From JBFKMV01 sp041629655 (GTDB lineage Bacteria; Acidobacteriota; Polarisedimenticolia; Polarisedimenticolales; Polarisedimenticolaceae): a stretch of DNA of 9,534 nucleotides. The stretch spans positions 1 through 9,534 of the forward strand of contig JBFKMV010000188.1 of NCBI GenBank assembly GCA_041629655.1, read 5' to 3'. The position numbers and the translations under genes are program-made. Below, piece after piece: positions 1 to 6,541 of this stretch (the first letter of the stretch is position 1; each line of letters starts with the position of its first letter). A model generated the notes under the pieces. That model was given only the letters and a program-made list of their open reading frames with translations. It did no database searches and had not been told where the DNA came from.

Positions 1-529
1 GCTGCCCGACCAGCAGCAGCGTGCCGCGCCAGTGGTCGCGCAGCTGCGCCAGCAGGGTCGCCGTTCCGAGCCACGCCGTCATGTGCACGTCGTGACCGCA
101 GGCGTGCATCACCCCGACGGTGTTGCCGGCGTCGTCCTCGGTCGTGACCGTGCTGGCGTAGGGCAGGCCGGTCTTCTCGACGACCGGCAGTCCGTCCAGA
201 TCGGTGCGCAGCATCACCGTCGGCCCCGGGCCGTTCTCGAGCACCCCCACCAGCCCGGTGCCGCCGACACCCTCGGTGACCCGGACGCCCAGCGCGCGCA
301 GGCGGCCGGCCAGCTCCGCCGCGGTGCGTCGCTCGTGGAGCGACAGCTCGGGGTTGCGGTGCAGGTGCCGGTACAACGCGTCCAGCTCGGGGTACAGCGT
401 GTCGAGCGCCGCGGCGACCGGGTCGCCCGCGTAGGGCCCCGGCGCGACCGGGCCCGCGATCAGCGCGATCAAGAGGACCGCGGCGCCGGTCCGTCGTGCC
501 GTCGGCGGGATTCCCGTGGCCTCTCTCAT
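1..529 (-). CDS. Secreted M20D-family amidohydrolase, N-terminal part (3' end outside window)
   Basis: This is the first 176 residues of a zinc- or manganese-dependent amidohydrolase/carboxypeptidase of family M20D (hippurate, N-acyl or auxin-conjugate amidohydrolases), which remove the acyl group from N-acyl amino acids. Visible family motifs are HRNPELS (residues 57-63), RTDLDGLPV (108-116) and MHACGHDVHM (141-150). In the last of these, Cys144 and His146 are the expected first metal ligands. A short insert (about 129-138, acidic, containing DDAGN) sits before the metal motif, as in a subgroup of secreted homologues. Residues 1-35 look like a signal peptide: Arg12-Arg13, then a hydrophobic stretch and an Ala-Gly cleavage region. 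The export route (Sec or weak Tat) is not clear. The start at 529 has an AGGAGG ribosome site 5 bases upstream. The gene is divergent from the cysteine dioxygenase. The C-terminal metal ligands and dimerization domain lie off the left edge, so substrate cannot be judged. Confidence 0.9.
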   Translation of the reverse strand, partial: MREATGIPPTARRTGAAVLLIALIAGPVAPGPYAGDPVAAALDTLYPELDALYRHLHRNPELSLHERRTAAELAGRLRALGVRVTEGVGGTGLVGVLENGPGPTVMLRTDLDGLPVVEKTGLPYASTVTTEDDAGNTVGVMHACGHDVHMTAWLGTATLLAQLRDHWRGTLLLVGQ

Positions 530-533
530 CGAT

Positions 534-540
534 CCCTCCT
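534..540 (-). promoter_or_regulatory. Ribosome binding site of the M20D amidohydrolase
   Basis: On the minus strand AGGAGGG lies 4-5 bases before the ATG at 529, a near-perfect Shine-Dalgarno match. It fixes the start codon. Confidence 0.75.
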
Positions 541-567
541 CGCTCGCGGCCGCCCGCGGCTGACCGG

Positions 568-590
568 ATTCTAACCTCCCCGGAACGGGG
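568..590 (-). promoter_or_regulatory. Probable -10 hexamer plus adjacent palindrome upstream of the amidohydrolase
   Basis: On the minus strand TAGAAT (573-568) matches 5 of 6 bases of the sigma-70 -10 consensus. Transcription would start near 561 and leave a leader of about 32 bases containing the AGGAGG site. No good -35 hexamer is visible 16-18 bases upstream. Instead the spacer is occupied by a perfect inverted repeat, CCCCG-TTC-CGGGG (590-578), which could be an operator or a non-canonical recognition element. A very similar arrangement precedes the TerB gene at 6542-6561. Confidence 0.45.
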
Positions 591-591
591 C

Positions 592-620
592 TTGGCCGCC
601 GGTTGCGCTTGGAGTACGAT
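592..620 (+). promoter_or_regulatory. Candidate promoter of the cysteine dioxygenase unit
   Basis: TTGGCC (592-597, 4 of 6 matches to TTGACA) and TACGAT (615-620, 4 of 6 matches to TATAAT) are separated by exactly 17 bases. Transcription would start at about 626-628, at the edge of the GGGGAGG ribosome site. This agrees with translation from 640 and not from the in-frame ATG at 619, which would be inside the promoter. Confidence 0.35.
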
Positions 621-625
621 GCGGC

Positions 626-632
626 GGGGAGG
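626..632 (+). promoter_or_regulatory. Ribosome binding site deciding the cysteine dioxygenase start
   Basis: GGGGAGG lies 7 bases before the ATG at 640, the usual spacing. The competing in-frame ATG at 619 has only a GGAG four bases away. Confidence 0.6.
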
Positions 633-639
633 CAAGCCG

Positions 640-1209
640 ATGGGCGAACGCACCGTGGTCGGACCCGCCGAGCTGATCTCGATGCTCGACCGGTCGGTGC
701 AGACGGGTCGGATCGAGGAAATCACGGAGCGGATCCGGCTGCAGCTGTCGGACCTGTTCGGTTCGGAGTCGCTGCGACTTCCCGACCCCCTGTGCGCGCC
801 CCGCGAGGAGTGCTACGCCCGCCGCCTGCTGCACCGCAGCGAGCAGCTCGGCTACACCGCCGTGGTGATGACGTGGGGCCCCGGCCAAACCACGCCGCTT
901 CACGACCACGCCGGCATCTGGTGCGTCGAGGGGGTCGTGCGGGGCGAGATGAAGGTCACGCGGTACCAGGTCGCCGAAAGAAACGGGGAGCGGTTCCGGT
1001 TCGACGAGGTCGAGCAGGTTCGCGCCGGGGTCGGCAGCTCGGGCGCGCTGATCCCGCCGTTCGAGCACCATGTGCTGGCCAACGCCCTCGACGATCGACC
1101 CTCCATCACGTTGCACGTCTACGGCGGCGAGATGGACCACTGCTGCATCTATCGTCCGCGCGACGACGGCTGGCACGAACGGGTCCAGAAGACGCTCGTC
1201 TACGATTGA
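640..1209 (+). CDS. Cysteine dioxygenase (thiol dioxygenase, cupin fold)
   Basis: A 189-residue mononuclear non-heme iron enzyme of the cysteine dioxygenase type I family, cytosolic, predicted to oxidize L-cysteine with O2 to cysteine sulfinate. The iron triad is visible as His88 and His90 (PLHDH) and His144 (FEHHVLAN). The cupin glycines at 101-102 follow at the expected spacing. Compared with mammalian CDO (Tyr58/Arg60, His86/His88, Cys93, His140, Ser153-His155-Tyr157), every position lines up without gaps: Tyr59/Arg61, His88/His90, Cys95, His144 and Thr157-His159-Tyr161. The Arg marks a true cysteine enzyme, unlike the Gln-type 3-mercaptopropionate dioxygenases. Cys95 means the Cys-Tyr cofactor could form, although the bacterial enzymes I know have Gly there. 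Ser of the triad is Thr here. Start 640 is chosen from the ribosome site; 619 is the alternative. The aminotransferase follows after 7 bp and is probably cotranscribed. Confidence 0.88.
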   Translation: MGERTVVGPAELISMLDRSVQTGRIEEITERIRLQLSDLFGSESLRLPDPLCAPREECYARRLLHRSEQLGYTAVVMTWGPGQTTPLHDHAGIWCVEGVVRGEMKVTRYQVAERNGERFRFDEVEQVRAGVGSSGALIPPFEHHVLANALDDRPSITLHVYGGEMDHCCIYRPRDDGWHERVQKTLVYD

Positions 1210-1216
1210 GCCCCGG

Positions 1217-2080
1217 ATGCCGGCCCCGCCCAGCGTCGCGTGGCTGAACGGCCGGGTCGTTCCCTGGAACGAGGCCGTCCTGCCGATCGAGGACCGCGCA
1301 GTCCAGTTCGCCGAGAGCCTGTACGAGGTGCTGCCCGTGACGGCGGGCCGGGTGCGGCTGCTCGACCGGCACGTGGACCGGATGCGCAAGGCGGCCGAGC
1401 TGCTGGAGCTGGCGCCCGGGGTGCCCGACGCGGCCGACTGGCGCGAGCTCGGCGCGCGCTTGATCGAGGAGGAAGGGCTCGTCGAGGGCCTGCTCTACGC
1501 ACAGCTCACGGGAGGCGTGGGGCCGCGCGCCTTCCTCCCCGAGCCGCGCCCGCGGCCGAACTTCTGCGCCTACGTGCGGCCGTGGCGCTTCCCGCGGCGC
1601 ACGGAGGCGGAGCGCGGCATCGCGGCCGCGACGCTTCCCGACACCCGCTGGGACAGCGCGTGGCTCAAGACCACGATGCTGCTGCCCGCGGTGCTGAACA
1701 AGCGCGAGGCCGCACGGCGGGGCGCCGACGAGGCGTTGCTGACCAGCCCGGACGGGATGGTGCGCGAGGGCGCCAGCAGCAACCTGTTTCTCGTCGAGGC
1801 CGGACGGATCCTGACGCCGCCCTCGACGGCGCACGTGCTGCCCGGAATCACGCGGCCGCTCGTCGCCTCGCTGGCCGGGCAGGCCGGTCGCGAGGTCGTC
1901 GAGGAGCGGCTGGCGCGGGAGCGGCTGTACGCGGCGGACGAGGTCTTCATCACCTCGACCAGCCGGCTGGTGATGCCGCTGACTCGCATCGACGGGGACA
2001 CGATCGGCGACGGACGCGCCGGCCCGGTCGCGCTGGACCTGGCTGCGCGGCTGCGCCGCCGCCTCGACCTGCCGGACTGA
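1217..2080 (+). CDS. Fold-type IV PLP aminotransferase (D-amino acid / branched-chain aminotransferase family)
   Basis: A 287-residue class IV aminotransferase, the usual length for D-amino acid aminotransferase (DAAT), branched-chain aminotransferase and aminodeoxychorismate lyase. Visible landmarks are the N-terminal WLNG segment (9-12), EDR (25-27), YEV (36-38) and RLLDRHVDRM (47-56). Lys151 (WLKTTMLLP) is the Schiff-base lysine. Glu184 in REGASSNLF is the pyridine-nitrogen partner, and LPGITR (208-213) is the phosphate-binding loop. ITSTSR (245-250) is also conserved. In Bacillus DAAT the carboxylate-binding motif is P-R-A-H; here it reads P-R-A-F (103-106), so Arg is kept and His is lost, and a textbook D-Ala/D-Glu enzyme is doubtful. 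The ATG at 1217 lies 7 bases after the dioxygenase stop and has no clear ribosome site, so translational coupling is likely. In context it may process cysteine sulfinate, but that is inference; PabC-like lyase activity or a general amino acid aminotransferase role remains possible. Confidence 0.85.
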   Translation: MPAPPSVAWLNGRVVPWNEAVLPIEDRAVQFAESLYEVLPVTAGRVRLLDRHVDRMRKAAELLELAPGVPDAADWRELGARLIEEEGLVEGLLYAQLTGGVGPRAFLPEPRPRPNFCAYVRPWRFPRRTEAERGIAAATLPDTRWDSAWLKTTMLLPAVLNKREAARRGADEALLTSPDGMVREGASSNLFLVEAGRILTPPSTAHVLPGITRPLVASLAGQAGREVVEERLARERLYAADEVFITSTSRLVMPLTRIDGDTIGDGRAGPVALDLAARLRRRLDLPD

Positions 2081-2095
2081 TCCGCCGCGCGTCGC

Positions 2096-2109
2096 CGCGC
2101 TAGGGCGCG
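2096..2109. terminator. Short GC hairpin at the convergent aminotransferase/protease junction
   Basis: CGCGC-TAGG-GCGCG forms a 5-bp stem with a 4-base loop in the 19-bp gap and the end of the protease gene; the loop overlaps the protease stop codon. There is no T tract on either side, so it is at best a weak bidirectional terminator. Confidence 0.2.
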
Positions 2110-5100
2110 CAGGGAGCCGGCGCTGCTTGCGGCAGACACGCCGGCGCCGCCGCGGCCCGCGGAACGGCGTCCGAGCCGGCCCCGTAGCTGCCCTCGAACG
2201 CGCCGTCGTTCGGGACGACGACGAAAAAGTCGCCCGCGCCGGCGCCGAGCGGGATCACCGCGCTCGTTCCGGCCACCGCGCACTGCCCGGGCTCCTGGGC
2301 GATCGAGCCGTAGCCCGCCGCCAGGTCGCCGCGGTAGACCGCGAACGTGGTGCCGCTGCCGCAGTCGCCGGCCCAGCTCAGCAGCAGGTCTCCCGAGACG
2401 TCCTTGTCGACCTGGAGGCCGATCGCCTCGCCGGGCGCGGTCTGCGCGAACGGCTCGCAGGAGTCCTTGGTCACCCCGTGCAGCTCGAACGCGTCCACAT
2501 TCCAGCCGCCCTGCTCGAGGCCGGCATCGCTCTCGAGCACGAAACGCACCCGGACGTCGCCGTTGCGGTCGGCGATGGCCGAAATGTCGTGGCTCTCCTG
2601 GACCCATGCCTGCTGGATGTGCGGCCCGGTGAAGCTGATCAGCGGGTTCCAGCTGACGCCGCCGGTGACCTCGACCCGCGCGGTGTCGCCGTTGTCGAGG
2701 TTGAGCCAGTGCGAGTAGCGCAGCTCGACGTCGATCGCGTCGGAGGCGTCGAGCGGTGGCGAGGTGACCGTCGTGCTGACGTCGCTCTCGTAGCCGCCCG
2801 GAGCCATGCCGGCCCCGCTCAGGTCGGTGCCCATGACGTTCGAGCCCGCGAGCGCGGCGGCCGGGTCGGGTCCCGGGGTCTGCCCGGGGATCTTCTGCTG
2901 CCCGCCGAGGCCCTGGGGCGGCTCGTACTCCCATTCCCCGCCGCCGATCGCCGACCAGCCGTTCTGGCCGGACTCCCAGCCCTCGAGCAAGAACGGGACC
3001 GGCGGCCCCGAGCCGCCCACCAGCACCCGCGCCGCGGCCGTCGCGGCCGGATAGCGGTTGCCGGGGTCGGCGCTGTCGATCTGCACGACGTCGAACATCG
3101 CGTCCTGGCCGCAGGTGAAATCGTCGCCGGCGCGGAAGCGGAAGAACGCGTCGCTGGTCTGTTCGGCGCCCACGGCGATGTCGGGGAACGTGGAGAACGG
3201 AGCCAGCACGAGCAGCGATCCGGCGTTGCCGGCGCTGGGCTGGATGCGGGCCGAGACGCCCGCGGCAGGCTCGTTGCCGTCGTTGCGCAGCTTGATCCGG
3301 AAATCCCACACCTCGCCCGGATCCACCGCGCCGTTGGCGTTGCCGTCGAACTCGACCAGGTCGAGCACCTCGACGAACCGCAGGTCGGGACCCGTGATCG
3401 TGACCGCGTGCTCCGCCGACGACGGGCAGCCCTCGAAATCGCGCACGCGCAGCTTGGCCAGGCCGTCGTGCGGCCGGCGGTAGATGTGGACCGGGTCCGA
3501 CTCGGTGGAATCGGTGACGCCGTCCTTCTCGAAGTCCCAGCGGTAGGTGTAGGGCTCGCCGGCGCCGCCGGTGACCGTGGACACGAAGCGGATCTCCTCA
3601 CCGACGCGGGCGGGGTTGGGCGTGATCGTGAAGTCGACCAGCGGCTGCACGCAGATGCTGCCGGTGCCGCCGGTCACGACCAGCGCGAACGCCGCGTCGT
3701 CCTCGGCCGTGTCGAGGTACGCGTCCTGGTTCAGCTCGACCAGCTCGACCTCGACCCGCCACAACCCGGCCTCGGGGTTGACGACGAACACGTTCTCGAC
3801 CGTGTCGACGCCGTTGGGGCCGCCGCCCGGCGCCGACTCGGGAGCGGCGTCGAGCCCGACGTTGCCGTGGTACGTCACGTTGGAGGGCGAGATCACGCGC
3901 AGGTCGAGATCGTTGATCCGGTGCAGCGCGGCCGCCGTCGTGCCGGGAGGATCGGGGTAGACCATCGTGACCTTCAGCTCGGCCTCCCCTTCCAGCACGT
4001 CGACGTCGTAGGAGGCCAGCGGGAACGTGAGGTCCAGCACGACCTGCTCGTCGACGATGAAGCTGCGCGCGGCCCGTTCCAGGGCGTTGCGGGCATTGGG
4101 GCGGCCCCAGCCCTGGTGCACGCGCGTCAGGTCGTCTCCCGTGCCGCTGAACGGGTACTGCTCGGCGCTGTTGATCAGCAGCGCCTTGAGCGTCGAGAAG
4201 TGCGGCAGCTTCTCGAACACCGTGGTGCCCTGGGGATCGGTGCCCCAGACGTCGTCGGCCCACATCTGGGCCAGCAGACCCAGCACGCCGGCCGACTCGG
4301 GCGTCGCGGCGGAGGTTCCGCCGAAGCCGGACGTGTAGCCGGAGCCCGTCGTGGTGGTGAAGATGCTGTCGTACCAGTAGCTGACGTCGGGCTTGATCCG
4401 GCCGTCCTCGGCCGGGCCGATCGAGGCCGAGAAGTTCCACTCGTCGTCCGCAGGATCGAGGGTGTTCTGGTGCTGGATCCCGCCGACGCTGATGATGTTC
4501 TTGGCCCAGGCCTGCGGGCGGCTGTCCTGGTTGCCGGCGTTGGACTGCGACTGCAGGATCGCGATGTCCAGCCGCCAGATGATGTCGTCCATCTCGAAGG
4601 ACGAGCTGTTGTAGGAGAACGTCCGCGCGTCGCCCCAGGAGTTGGTCTGGAACGCGGCGAAGTACGGGGCCGCCTTGAGCTCCTGGGTGTGGGCGAAGCG
4701 GTCGCCCAGCGTCTCGTAGTCGGCGAAGATGCCCTGCTCGGCGCAGGGCAGGTGCCCCAGCGCCTGCGGATCGCCGTCGCCGTCGCGGTCGCCGTTGCCG
4801 AACACGATCCCGTAGGTGCTGGTGCCGTGGCTCTCCACGTCGTGCGGCCCGTGCAGCAGCACCGAGCCGGTGCCCGACAGCCCGTCGAAGTCCGGATGGT
4901 CCTGCTGGATCCCGGAGTCCAGCACCTCGCCGCGCACCCCCTGCCCGCAGTAGCCGAAGTTGGTCTCGGTCCAGTTCGTGCCCGCGTCCTCGCGGACGAG
5001 GTCCATGTCGTTCTCGGGCGCGCTCCAGCGATCGATCCACAGCACGTCGTCGTGGGCGGCGATCGCGCGGAGCTGGTCGCGGTCGACGACCAGTTCCACG

Positions 5101-5885
5101 ATGTGACCGTGGGGCCACATCGTCATCACCTCGGCGCCGGACTCCGCCGCCGCGGCGGCGATCCGCCGCTTGCCGGCCAGCCCGGACTCGAAAGCCAGGG
5201 CGCGAACCCGAATCCGCGCGGGAGCGGCCCCGGGGGTCTCGAGCCACTGGCGGAGCTCGCGCTCCAGCCGGTAGGCGGGGTGGAACGGCTCGACGCGCGC
5301 CACGAACTCGAGCGCGGCCACGGCGCGCCGCCGCTCCGGCGCGACGCGAACCAGATGCGCGTTATGGGGAAAGAACGCCAGCACCTCGGCCCCGGCGTCC
5401 TCGAGCGCCGCGCGCCACGCCGGCAGGCTGATCGTGCGCAGCTGGACCAGGAACACGCGTCCCGCCGGCGGCAGCGCGAGGCCCGCGGCGACGGGCGGCA
5501 AGGGCGCCCCGGGGCGCACCGCGCCGTCGCGCAGCCGGAGCTCGACGCGCAGCGGCCGTGCCCCGCGCCACGTCGATCCGCCGTCCAGGCTGTACGCGGA
5601 CCACGCCTCGCCGTCCTCGGACCAGGTGGCGAAGGCCGCGCGGCCGGCCGGGTCGGTGCCGGTCCGTCCCGGCACGATCGTCGATGCGCTCTCGCGGACC
5701 AACCGGCGCCGGAGCCCGGCGTCGGACCCCGCGATCTCGACCCACAGTCGGGACCCGCCGCCCGACGAGTCGAGCTCGAGACCCACGGGCCGGGGTACCG
5801 GATCCGCCGCCGCCGGGGTGGCCAGCAGCAGCCCGAGACAGGCGAACGACGTCGCCGCGAACGAGGAAAGGCCGGATTGACGCAT
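2100..5885 (-). CDS. Secreted multidomain subtilisin-family (S8) serine protease, KP-43-like, with PKD module
   Basis: A 1261-residue exported endopeptidase. Residues 1-27 are a Sec signal peptide ending in ATPAAA. Residues about 143-290 hold a propeptide region with two similar I9-like halves. The catalytic domain runs from about 300 to 605. Its triad is Asp323 (VLDSGI), His353 (SHGTSTYG) and Ser525 (GTSAATPE), with oxyanion-hole Asn449 (QSNAGN) and KPD at 498-500. A beta-sandwich like that after KP-43 catalytic domains spans 612-740 (INDLDLRVISP). A PKD module lies at 750-831 (YRWDFEKDG, HIYRRP). A CARDB-like module at 834-955 contains NANGAVDPGE. A jelly-roll, lectin-like module at about 967-1137 ends in GGWNVDAFEL. 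The last domain (1150-1243) contains LLLSWAGDC and YRGDL. The tail is Ala/Pro-rich with Cys1250 and Cys1259. No membrane anchor, LPXTG or known C-terminal sorting signal is seen, so it is probably released or held at the surface by its modules. A GGGGGGA ribosome site lies 6 bases before the ATG. A possible -10 hexamer TAACCT is at 5925-5920. Confidence 0.92.
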   Translation of the reverse strand: MRQSGLSSFAATSFACLGLLLATPAAADPVPRPVGLELDSSGGGSRLWVEIAGSDAGLRRRLVRESASTIVPGRTGTDPAGRAAFATWSEDGEAWSAYSLDGGSTWRGARPLRVELRLRDGAVRPGAPLPPVAAGLALPPAGRVFLVQLRTISLPAWRAALEDAGAEVLAFFPHNAHLVRVAPERRRAVAALEFVARVEPFHPAYRLERELRQWLETPGAAPARIRVRALAFESGLAGKRRIAAAAAESGAEVMTMWPHGHIVELVVDRDQLRAIAAHDDVLWIDRWSAPENDMDLVREDAGTNWTETNFGYCGQGVRGEVLDSGIQQDHPDFDGLSGTGSVLLHGPHDVESHGTSTYGIVFGNGDRDGDGDPQALGHLPCAEQGIFADYETLGDRFAHTQELKAAPYFAAFQTNSWGDARTFSYNSSSFEMDDIIWRLDIAILQSQSNAGNQDSRPQAWAKNIISVGGIQHQNTLDPADDEWNFSASIGPAEDGRIKPDVSYWYDSIFTTTTGSGYTSGFGGTSAATPESAGVLGLLAQMWADDVWGTDPQGTTVFEKLPHFSTLKALLINSAEQYPFSGTGDDLTRVHQGWGRPNARNALERAARSFIVDEQVVLDLTFPLASYDVDVLEGEAELKVTMVYPDPPGTTAAALHRINDLDLRVISPSNVTYHGNVGLDAAPESAPGGGPNGVDTVENVFVVNPEAGLWRVEVELVELNQDAYLDTAEDDAAFALVVTGGTGSICVQPLVDFTITPNPARVGEEIRFVSTVTGGAGEPYTYRWDFEKDGVTDSTESDPVHIYRRPHDGLAKLRVRDFEGCPSSAEHAVTITGPDLRFVEVLDLVEFDGNANGAVDPGEVWDFRIKLRNDGNEPAAGVSARIQPSAGNAGSLLVLAPFSTFPDIAVGAEQTSDAFFRFRAGDDFTCGQDAMFDVVQIDSADPGNRYPAATAAARVLVGGSGPPVPFLLEGWESGQNGWSAIGGGEWEYEPPQGLGGQQKIPGQTPGPDPAAALAGSNVMGTDLSGAGMAPGGYESDVSTTVTSPPLDASDAIDVELRYSHWLNLDNGDTARVEVTGGVSWNPLISFTGPHIQQAWVQESHDISAIADRNGDVRVRFVLESDAGLEQGGWNVDAFELHGVTKDSCEPFAQTAPGEAIGLQVDKDVSGDLLLSWAGDCGSGTTFAVYRGDLAAGYGSIAQEPGQCAVAGTSAVIPLGAGAGDFFVVVPNDGAFEGSYGAGSDAVPRAAAAPACLPQAAPAPCAP

Positions 5886-5937
5886 CTTGGATCCCCCCGC
5901 GATCAGAGCCCGGACCGTTAGGTTACGCCCAAATCGG

Positions 5938-5948
5938 CCCCGGCGGGG
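5938..5948. terminator. Small palindrome between the TerB and protease genes
   Basis: CCCC-GGC-GGGG, a 4-bp stem, begins 7 bases after the TerB stop on the minus strand, and a GATTT follows it. It could slow transcription leaving TerB or act as a site for the downstream protease promoter. With a 69-bp gap, the two genes may or may not be cotranscribed. Confidence 0.2.
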
Positions 5949-5954
5949 AACGCG

Positions 5955-6512
5955 TCAGCGGGACGGCCCGGATTCCCCGTCCCGGTCGTCCGATTTGCGC
6001 AGGACGGCGAGGTGGTCCCGGAACGCGCTGCGGACCGTGACGTAGTCGCGGTGCTCGAGCTGCAGCTCGTCCACGATCTGCCGGATCACGTTGCTTTCGG
6101 CCGTGGAGATCGAGTGGTCGGCCGCGCCGACCTCGAACAGGCAGCGCAGCAGGGCCAGCTTCTCCTCCCGCCCCGCGATCCCGTTGAACTCCCTGCTGAC
6201 CAGGTAGTTCTCGGTGCCCCCGAACAACACCCCCTGCGTCTTGGCCAGCTGGACCACCAGGACCGCCTGCTGGGCGGGCAGCCCGCCGTACTCCGTCACG
6301 ATGCGCTCCATGGTCCGCGTCTCCGTCTCGCTGACGCTCATGTCCGCCCGCGCGACCCGCCCCAGCAGGTACGCGAAGGCGGCCAGGTACTTGGCCCGCT
6401 CCGGCTCCAGGTCGTCGAGCTCGCGGGCGATCCGGCGCACCGTGTCGGTCTCGGTCGCTTCCGTCGCGCGGGCAGCGTCGCCGCTCAGGCCCAGGAACTT
6501 CAGGATCGACAT
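5955..6512 (-). CDS. TerB-like helical protein (tellurite-resistance TerB / DjlA N-terminal superfamily)
   Basis: A 185-residue, probably cytosolic, all-helical protein. The core resembles the TerB-like fold, in which paired acidic helices may bind divalent metal. Two internally similar segments are visible: GRVARADMSVSETET (51-65) and EVGAADHSISTAESN (127-141). Each has the pattern A-D-x-S-[VI]-S-x-x-E with Asp and Glu seven residues apart (Asp57/Glu64 and Asp132/Glu139). The N-terminal 20 residues and the charged tail from about 172 (KSDDRDGESGPSR) look disordered. The ATG at 6512 has GGGGAG four bases upstream; a longer frame opens far upstream but is shadow coding opposite malQ. No other ter genes are nearby, so tellurite resistance is not supported. 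A role in envelope stress or metal sensing is only a guess. It precedes the protease by 69 bp on the same strand and is divergent from malQ. Confidence 0.8.
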   Translation of the reverse strand: MSILKFLGLSGDAARATEATETDTVRRIARELDDLEPERAKYLAAFAYLLGRVARADMSVSETETRTMERIVTEYGGLPAQQAVLVVQLAKTQGVLFGGTENYLVSREFNGIAGREEKLALLRCLFEVGAADHSISTAESNVIRQIVDELQLEHRDYVTVRSAFRDHLAVLRKSDDRDGESGPSR

Positions 6513-6541
6513 CGCGCTCCCCGTGGCTCCAACCCCGGACC

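Noticed and set aside
32..574. Plus-strand open frames opposite the amidohydrolase
   Set aside because: No recognizable motifs, and the minus strand carries the MHACGHDVHM metal site and a signal peptide with a strong ribosome site.
496..639. Extended N-terminus for the cysteine dioxygenase from 496 or 619
   Set aside because: The 496 start overlaps the amidohydrolase start and both promoters; 619 lies inside the candidate -10. The ATG at 640 has GGGGAGG at 7 bases and gives the length expected of the family.
1070..1216. Extended N-terminus for the aminotransferase overlapping the dioxygenase
   Set aside because: Homology to class IV aminotransferases starts a few residues after the ATG at 1217; the extension is a shadow of the dioxygenase frame.
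2127..5921. A 1264-codon open frame on the plus strand antisense to the protease
   Set aside because: It has low-complexity, Arg/Gly/Val/Ala/Asp-rich composition, no domain motifs, and runs opposite a gene with clear catalytic residues. Long antisense frames are expected when third positions are almost all G or C.
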